Part shown: positions 58,972 through 64,000 of the stretch, in pieces
Layout of the letters: each line of letters starts with the position of its first letter
Position numbering within the stretch: position 1 is the first letter of the stretch
Source of the DNA: Streptomyces spongiicola
GTDB lineage: Bacteria > Actinomycetota > Actinomycetes > Streptomycetales > Streptomycetaceae
Assembly: GCF_003122365.1 (NCBI RefSeq)
Contig: NZ_CP029254.1
Coordinates: 6,884,001-6,948,000 of the forward strand
Direction of reading: 5' to 3'
Length of the DNA stretch: 64,000 nucleotides
Notes under the pieces: generated by a model
What the model was told of the DNA's origin: nothing
Databases searched by the model: none
The model's input: the letters and a program-made list of their open reading frames with translations, nothing else
Program-made: the position numbers and the translations under genes

Positions 58972-59877
58972 ATGAAGGGCGAAGCCGACCACGGGGACCC
59001 CGGCCTGTTCGGCCCCGAGTCGGTCACCTGGCAGATGCACGGCGACCCGATGATGTGGATCGCCGGGGTCCGTGCGCTGTACCTCCAGGCCCTGCACCCC
59101 CGTGCCGTACGCGGAGTCATGACCAACAGCGATTTCCGCCAGGACGCCTGGGGCAGGCTGCTGCGCACGGCGGACTATGTCGGCACCATTTCCTACGGCG
59201 CCACCGCGGCCGCCGAGCGGGCCGGTTCACGCGTCCGCAGGATCCACCGCCTCCTCGGCGTGGACGACCCGCACCTGCTGCTCTGGGTGCACTGCGCCGA
59301 GGTGGACTCGTACCTCGACGTCCTGCGGCGATCCGGGTTCCCCCTCAGCGGCGCCCAGGCGGACCGGTACATCGCCGAGCACCGAACGAGCGCCCGGCTC
59401 GTCGGACTCGATCCCGCCGCCGTCCCCTCCGACAGGGCGGCACTCGCCGACTACTTCGCCGCGATCCGGCCCGAGCTGGAAGCCGGCGCCGACGCCCGCG
59501 CCGTCGACGGCTTCCTGCGCCGCCCGCCGGTCCCCGCTGTGCTCGTCCCGGCGCGGGAACTGGTCTGGCGCCCGGTCGCCGGGCTCGCCTACGACTCGCT
59601 GCCCCCGTACGCCCACGGACTCTACGGCCGGCCCGCCCCTCCACCGGCCCGCGTCACCCTGCGGCTCGCCGCCGCCGGGGCCGCCCTGCGCTGCGTCCCC
59701 CCGCGCGTGCGCTGGCAGCTGCCGCCGGGTCACATCTTGAAGGCGATGGCGCGACTCGGGCCCGGCAGCAGGCCCGCGCCGTGCAAACTGCGCAGACGGG
59801 CGGCCATACTGGACGGGCCGGGGAGGGCGCAGCGAAGCGACGGGGGCGACGGCACGCGATGGCGGACACCAGGCTGA
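58972..59877 (+). CDS. DUF2236 (MpaB/latex-clearing-like oxygenase) family protein
   Basis: A 301-residue helical protein of the DUF2236 family, related to rubber oxygenase Lcp and MpaB, some of which are b-type haem proteins. Landmarks are WQMHGDPMMWIAGVRALYLQ, LHPRAVRGVM and LLWVHCAEVDSYLDVLRR, with conserved histidines that could ligate haem. It begins immediately after the 132-bp repeats with ATG 58972 and no obvious ribosome site. Its last 19 bases overlap the following kinase gene, giving tight coupling; the C-terminal 30 residues are basic and low in complexity. Confidence 0.85.
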   Translation: MKGEADHGDPGLFGPESVTWQMHGDPMMWIAGVRALYLQALHPRAVRGVMTNSDFRQDAWGRLLRTADYVGTISYGATAAAERAGSRVRRIHRLLGVDDPHLLLWVHCAEVDSYLDVLRRSGFPLSGAQADRYIAEHRTSARLVGLDPAAVPSDRAALADYFAAIRPELEAGADARAVDGFLRRPPVPAVLVPARELVWRPVAGLAYDSLPPYAHGLYGRPAPPPARVTLRLAAAGAALRCVPPRVRWQLPPGHILKAMARLGPGSRPAPCKLRRRAAILDGPGRAQRSDGGDGTRWRTPG

Positions 59878-62129
59878 TCCAGGGCCGGTACCGGCTGCTC
59901 GAACTGATCGGCCGGGGCGGCATGGGCGAGGTGTGGCGGGCCCGCGACGAGTCGCTGGGCAGACGGGTCGCGGTCAAGTGCCTCAAGCCCCTCGGGCCGC
60001 AGCACGACAGGACGTTCACGCGCGTCCTGCGGGAGCGTTTCCGCAGGGAGGCGCGGGTCGCCGCGGCCCTGCAGCACCGCGGGGTGACGGTCGTCCACGA
60101 TTTCGGGGAGCACGAGGGCCTGCCCTACCTGGTGATGGAGCTGCTCGAGGGCCGCAACCTCAGTCAGCTGTTGGAGGACGGCGAGCAGCACCCGCTGCCG
60201 GTGCCCGACCTCGTCGACATCGCCGACCAGATCGCCGACGCCCTCGCCTACACCCATGAACAGAACATCGTGCACCGGGACCTGAAGCCCGCCAACATCA
60301 TGCGGCTCACCGACGGCACGGTGAAGATCTGCGACTTCGGCATCGCCCGGCTCGGCCACGACATCGGATTCTCATCCCGCCTCACCGGTACGGGCATGGC
60401 CATGGGCACCCCCCACTACATGTCGCCCGAGCAGATCGCCGGGGGCCCCGTCGACCACCGCAGCGATCTGTACTCCCTCGGGTGCGTGCTGTACGAGATG
60501 GCCACCGGGGCGCCGCCCTTCGACCTCGACGACGCCTGGTCCGTCCTCGTCGGCCACCGGGACACCGAACCCCGGCCGCTGCGCAGCCACCGGCCGGAAC
60601 TGCCCGGCTTCATCGAGGAGATAGTCCTCGGCCTGCTTGCCAAGACACCGGATGAGCGGCCCGCCGACGCCAAGGACCTGCGCCGCAGGATCGGTGCCGG
60701 GCGCGCGGCGGCCGCACCCGCCGCCGGCACCGGGCCGCCGCCCGTGCATCCGCATCCCCATCCGTACCCGCACGGCGGAGGGGAGATCGGGCTGCCCTTC
60801 TGGACCCGCGGCATGACCTCCGGCCACAAGGCGGTCACCGTGTCCGCGCTGCGGACCCCGCCGCCCGACTTCACGGCAGGCCTGACCGGCGAGTGGACCA
60901 CCGGGGTGGATCTGCGCGGCCCCGCGCCCGTGAAGCTCCCCCGGCCCGAGCGGCCCACCCCGTCGCCCGAACTGCTGGCCGTCCTCACCGGCCGGCACAA
61001 CGCGGGCCTCAGCCTCGGCCGGCTCGGCCGCTGGGAGGAGGCGGGCGAGGTGCACCGCGCGGTCGCCACCGAACGCGAGCACGCCCTCGGCCCCGACCAC
61101 CCGGACACCCTCGCCAGCCGCTACGAGGTCGGCTTCACGCTCAGCAGGACCGGCCGGGCGGCCGACGCGCTCCGCGAGTTCGACCGCGTCGCCGAGGGCC
61201 GTGAACGCGCCCTGGGCCCCGACCACCCGGAGACGCTGGCCGCGCGGCAGGAGATGGCGTACGTGCTGGGCCGGCTCGGCCGGCACTTCGAGGCGCACCA
61301 GGTGTACACCTCGGTGCTCGCCTCCCGGGAGCGCACCGCCGGGCCGGACCACCCCGACACCCTGCACTGCCGACACAACCTGGCCTTCAACCTGAGCCGC
61401 CTCGGCCGGCTCGAGGACTCGTACCGCACCGCGGAGGAGGTGGCCGAGGCCCGCACCAGGGTGCTGGGCGCCGGGCATCCGGACACGCTCACCACCCGTT
61501 ACGAGGTGGCCTACGCTCTCGGCCGGCTGGGTCGCTGGACCGAGGCCCTGCGGACCTACCAGGACGTGGCGGCAGCTCGTGCGCGGGCACTCGGCCCGGA
61601 CCATCCGGACACCCTCGCGGCGCGCTACGAGATCGGGATCAGCCTCGGCCGGCTCGGACGGAGCGCCGAGGCGGTGGAGCAGTACCGGGCGCTGGTCGTC
61701 GACCGCGCCAGGGCCCACGGTGCCGCGGACCCGGAGACCCTGCGGGCCCGGCACGGCCTCGGTGTGAACCTGGGCCGGCTCGCCCGCTGGGAGGAGGCGC
61801 TGGCCGAGGCCCGCGACGTCTGCGCCGTCCGCGAACGGGTCCTGGGCCCCGAGCATCCGGACACCCTCGTCAGCCTCCGGGAGGTCGCGGTCGGCCTGGG
61901 CTGGCTGGGCCGCTGGAGCGACGCGCTCGCCGTCTACCGGCAGGTGGCCGAGGCCCGTGAACGCGTGCTGGGCGCCGACCATCCCGATGCCCTGGCCAGC
62001 CGCAACGACCAGGCCCACTGCCTGGAGCAGCTCGGCCGGGGCGGCGAGGCGGTCGAGCTGTACCGCCGAGTGGCGGAACTGCGCCGCCGGGGCGGGGCGG
62101 ACCGGCCGCCGCCGCCCACCGGGTCCTGA
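59859..62129 (+). CDS. Serine/threonine protein kinase with C-terminal TPR repeats
   Basis: A 756-residue kinase. The Hanks-type domain (about 11-275) has LIGRGGMGEVW, K40, the catalytic loop HRDLKPAN (D141), DFG at 159-161 and HYMSPEQ. A linker with a His/Pro-rich HPHPHPYPHGGG segment follows, then about eight kinesin-light-chain-like tetratricopeptide repeats of 42 residues (about 370-745), each with variants of LGPDHPDTLAARYEVG and LGRLGRW. No transmembrane helix or PASTA domain is seen, so it is a soluble kinase whose TPRs probably recruit substrates. The ATG lies 19 bases inside the DUF2236 gene. Confidence 0.93.
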   Translation: MADTRLIQGRYRLLELIGRGGMGEVWRARDESLGRRVAVKCLKPLGPQHDRTFTRVLRERFRREARVAAALQHRGVTVVHDFGEHEGLPYLVMELLEGRNLSQLLEDGEQHPLPVPDLVDIADQIADALAYTHEQNIVHRDLKPANIMRLTDGTVKICDFGIARLGHDIGFSSRLTGTGMAMGTPHYMSPEQIAGGPVDHRSDLYSLGCVLYEMATGAPPFDLDDAWSVLVGHRDTEPRPLRSHRPELPGFIEEIVLGLLAKTPDERPADAKDLRRRIGAGRAAAAPAAGTGPPPVHPHPHPYPHGGGEIGLPFWTRGMTSGHKAVTVSALRTPPPDFTAGLTGEWTTGVDLRGPAPVKLPRPERPTPSPELLAVLTGRHNAGLSLGRLGRWEEAGEVHRAVATEREHALGPDHPDTLASRYEVGFTLSRTGRAADALREFDRVAEGRERALGPDHPETLAARQEMAYVLGRLGRHFEAHQVYTSVLASRERTAGPDHPDTLHCRHNLAFNLSRLGRLEDSYRTAEEVAEARTRVLGAGHPDTLTTRYEVAYALGRLGRWTEALRTYQDVAAARARALGPDHPDTLAARYEIGISLGRLGRSAEAVEQYRALVVDRARAHGAADPETLRARHGLGVNLGRLARWEEALAEARDVCAVRERVLGPEHPDTLVSLREVAVGLGWLGRWSDALAVYRQVAEARERVLGADHPDALASRNDQAHCLEQLGRGGEAVELYRRVAELRRRGGADRPPPPTGS

Positions 62130-62289
62130 AGGGGAGCGGGGTTCCGGCGGGTGGAGGCTGGTCCTGAGGGGGGCCTTTATGTCTTTCGTCAAGGCGCTTC
62201 TGTCGGGTTTGGAGTGGTTCGGGCTTGCTGGGGGAACCGGGCATGCCGCCGCGGCCCCCGGGCTCGCCGTCTTCCGGGCTCGCGGCATC

Positions 62290-62430
62290 CCGGGCCCGCT
62301 TCTTCCGGTCTTCCGGTACCACGGTAGTCCGGTACCTCGGTATCCCGGATTCGCGGTATCCCGGTACCTCGGTATTCCGGATTCGCGGTATCCCCGAGCG
62401 CCGGACTCCCGGACTCCCGGACTCCCGGCC
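62290..62430. repeat. CGGTA/TCCCGGATTCG repeats and CCGGACTCC microrepeats
   Basis: A roughly 46-bp block with CGGTACCTCGGTAT and CCGGATTCGCGGTAT is duplicated around 62332-62392, followed by 10-bp GGACTCCCGG units (62402-62430). The gap 62130-62532 contains no gene. Confidence 0.85.
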
Positions 62431-62532
62431 TCCCGGTCTCCCCGGCTCGCGAACGCGCTGTCACGGGTATCAGGAGTTCCGGTCCCGTATCCCCGCGTCG
62501 CGTCGGCCCCGCCGCGACCGCACACTGTGACC

Positions 62533-63870
62533 ATGACCGATCCGGCCGAGGAGAGGGAACGTGGCCGAGCCGTGCGCAAGGAGGTGCCGCGGTCCTCCCA
62601 CGGCCTCTGGATCCCGGCCGCCGACCGGCCGGATCCGCTCGCGGTGCTGCAGGGACAGGCAAGGACGCGCGAGCCGGATCTGGTGCCCGTACGGTACGGG
62701 CGGATGGCCGTCTCGCCGTTCACCTACCTGCGCGGCGCTCCGGCCGTCATGGCCGCCGACCTCGTAGTCCAGCGGAACACCGGACTCCGCGTCCAGCTCT
62801 GCGGCGACGCCCATCTGCTCAACTTCGGGGTCTTCGCCTCCCCGGAACGCACCCTCCTGTTCGACCTCAACGACTTCGACGAGACGCTTCCCGGGCCCTT
62901 CGAGTGGGACGTCAAACGCCTCGTCGCCAGCGTCGCCGTCGCCGCGCGGGACAACGGCCGGCCGGACGCGGAAGCCCGGCTGGCCGCACGGGCGGCGGCC
63001 GAGTCGTACCGGATGTCCATGCGCCGCCTCGCCGGTCTCGGTGAACTCGAGGTCTGGTACGAGCGGATCACCGCCGGCGATCTGGTGCCCCTCGTCCGGG
63101 ATCTGGAGCGGGCCCGCGTCGAGGCCCGGCTGGCCAGGGCGCGGCGCCGGACGAGTCTGCAGGCGCTGGAGAAGCTCACCGAGATCGTCGGGGGGCGGCG
63201 CAGGATCGTGCGGGACCCTCCGCTGCTGGAGCCCGTGGCGGGCCTCGACGCCGCGTCCGTGCGGAAGATCCTCAGTGACTACCGCAGCACTCTGCCCGAG
63301 GACCGCAGGGTCCTGCTCGACCGGTACCGCTTCGTCGAGGCGGCGCGCAAGGTCGTCGGTGTCGGCAGCGTGGGGACGCGCTGCTTCGTCGCGCTGCTGA
63401 CGGGCCGCGACGCCGAGGACCCGCTCTTCTTGCAGATCAAGGAGGCCCAGCGGTCCGTGCTGGAGCCCCATCTGCCGAAGTCCGCCTATCGTCAGCAGGG
63501 CCAGCGGGTCGTCGCCGGCCAGCGTCTGCTTCAGGCGGCGAGCGACATCTTCCTGGGCTGGGTCAGCGGGCCCGGCGGCCGGCACTACTACTGGCGCCAG
63601 CTGCGGGACATGAAGGGCTCCGCCGACGTCGCGGCGATGTCGCCGGCGCTGCTGCGCGACTACGCCGCGCTCTGCGGCAGGGCACTGGCCCGGGCCCACG
63701 CCCGGTCCGGGGAGCGCGTCGCGATCGCCGGGTACCTCGGCTCGTCCGACGGCTTCGACCGGGCCATGGGCGATTTCGCGCTGGCCTACGCGGCCCGTAC
63801 GGCCGAGGACCACCAGGCCCTGTGCGCGGCGATCGGGTCCGGGGCCGTGGCGGCGGCCGAGGGAGTCTGA
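62533..63870 (+). CDS. DUF2252 family protein
   Basis: A 445-residue cytoplasmic protein of the DUF2252 family, common in actinobacteria and distantly kinase-like, with no established function. Diagnostic blocks are MAVSPFTYLRGAPAVMAADL, LCGDAHLLNFGVF, LFDLNDFDETLPGPFEWD, VVGVGSVGTRCFVALL and YYWRQLRDMKGSAD. The GDAHxxNFG and D-x-NDFDE motifs resemble phosphotransferase catalytic and metal sites. ATG 62533 is chosen; GTG 62527 is possible, and no strong ribosome site is seen at either. Confidence 0.88.
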   Translation: MTDPAEERERGRAVRKEVPRSSHGLWIPAADRPDPLAVLQGQARTREPDLVPVRYGRMAVSPFTYLRGAPAVMAADLVVQRNTGLRVQLCGDAHLLNFGVFASPERTLLFDLNDFDETLPGPFEWDVKRLVASVAVAARDNGRPDAEARLAARAAAESYRMSMRRLAGLGELEVWYERITAGDLVPLVRDLERARVEARLARARRRTSLQALEKLTEIVGGRRRIVRDPPLLEPVAGLDAASVRKILSDYRSTLPEDRRVLLDRYRFVEAARKVVGVGSVGTRCFVALLTGRDAEDPLFLQIKEAQRSVLEPHLPKSAYRQQGQRVVAGQRLLQAASDIFLGWVSGPGGRHYYWRQLRDMKGSADVAAMSPALLRDYAALCGRALARAHARSGERVAIAGYLGSSDGFDRAMGDFALAYAARTAEDHQALCAAIGSGAVAAAEGV

Positions 63871-63884
63871 GGCCGCGTCCGGCT

Positions 63885-64000
63885 CCCGCTCTGGCCCGGT
63901 CCCGCGCTCCCGGCCCGGTCCCGCGCTCCCGGCGCTGCGTGGGCTGCGTGGCGCTGCTCTGTGTTGCGTTGATCTGCGGTGCGGTGCGGTGCGGTGCGTT
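63885..64000. repeat. Short direct repeats at the right edge
   Basis: CCCGGTCCCGCGCTCCCGG is present twice (near 63897 and 63913) and GCGGT pentamers repeat four to five times at 63980-64000. No gene is visible up to the edge. Confidence 0.8.

Noticed and set aside
58695..59858. N-terminal extension of the Ser/Thr kinase upstream of 59859
   Set aside because: This would overlap the whole DUF2236 gene in another frame; the kinase domain starts normally right after ATG 59859.
1..64000. tRNA, tmRNA or rRNA genes
   Set aside because: No cloverleaf-like segments with the GGTTCGAATCC-type T-arm or rRNA signatures were seen by eye; a covariance search would be needed to exclude them.

Overview
The window is high-GC (about 70 % or more) actinobacterial DNA and reads as a Streptomyces chromosome. 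Evidence includes dense G/C-ending codons, GTG/TTG starts with GGAGG sites, many ATGA/GTGA start-stop overlaps, a CYP157/CYP154-type cytochrome P450 pair, an FO-synthase fragment, a cobalamin riboswitch ahead of cbiMNQO and a GAF histidine kinase/NarL pair of the DevS-DevR (OsdK-OsdR) kind. I see no rRNA, tRNA, complete transposase, cas gene or phage module. Most of it is accessory metabolism and stress physiology rather than core genes.

Layout. 0-4 kb: end of an osmoprotectant ABC ATPase, an S33-type hydrolase and a PIG-L deacetylase. 4-7.4 kb: a coupled operon of quinone oxidoreductase and two acyl-CoA dehydrogenases behind a TetR-type palindrome. 7.7-14.3 kb: small membrane protein, secreted serine hydrolase, VOC protein, DUF779 protein, epimerase, HAD phosphatase. 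14.3-17.8 kb (minus strand): four translationally coupled genes, ABM-type protein, HIBADH-like dehydrogenase, amidohydrolase, P450. 18.4-21.6 kb: abutting fragments of FO synthase (fbiC) and mannose-1-phosphate guanylyltransferase, then an orphan CYP157-like/CYP154-like pair closed by a 174-bp inverted-repeat element. 22-34 kb: SRPBCC protein, PHP protein, GH75 chitosanase, Nudix protein with a repeat expansion, LppX-like protein, succinate-semialdehyde dehydrogenase, prolyl aminopeptidase, TerC, a stress-protein-like gene with a divergent winged-helix regulator, and a FAD monooxygenase. 34.8-42.6 kb: PadR regulator, 2,4-dienoyl-CoA reductase, riboswitch-controlled cobalt transporter cbiMNQO, PTS-type dihydroxyacetone kinase dhaKLM.

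42.9-58.4 kb resembles the DosR/Osd-type dormancy and redox-stress islands of actinobacteria: baeRF3 protein, alpha/beta hydrolase, two universal stress proteins, DUF1876 protein, GAF kinase and NarL regulator, hydrogenase-protease-like protein and a CBS-BON protein. A five-repeat CRISPR array without cas genes and a stand-alone ChsE/FadE26-like acyl-CoA dehydrogenase behind a KstR-like operator lie within it. 58.9-63.9 kb: DUF2236 protein overlapping a kinase-TPR protein, then a DUF2252 protein.

Two features cut across the window. First, short tandem repeats of 6-132 bp, mostly unrelated in sequence, fill more than fifteen intergenic gaps and enter several reading frames. Second, a roughly 175-bp element occurs twice, each time with the gene's stop codon TAG lying at its end.
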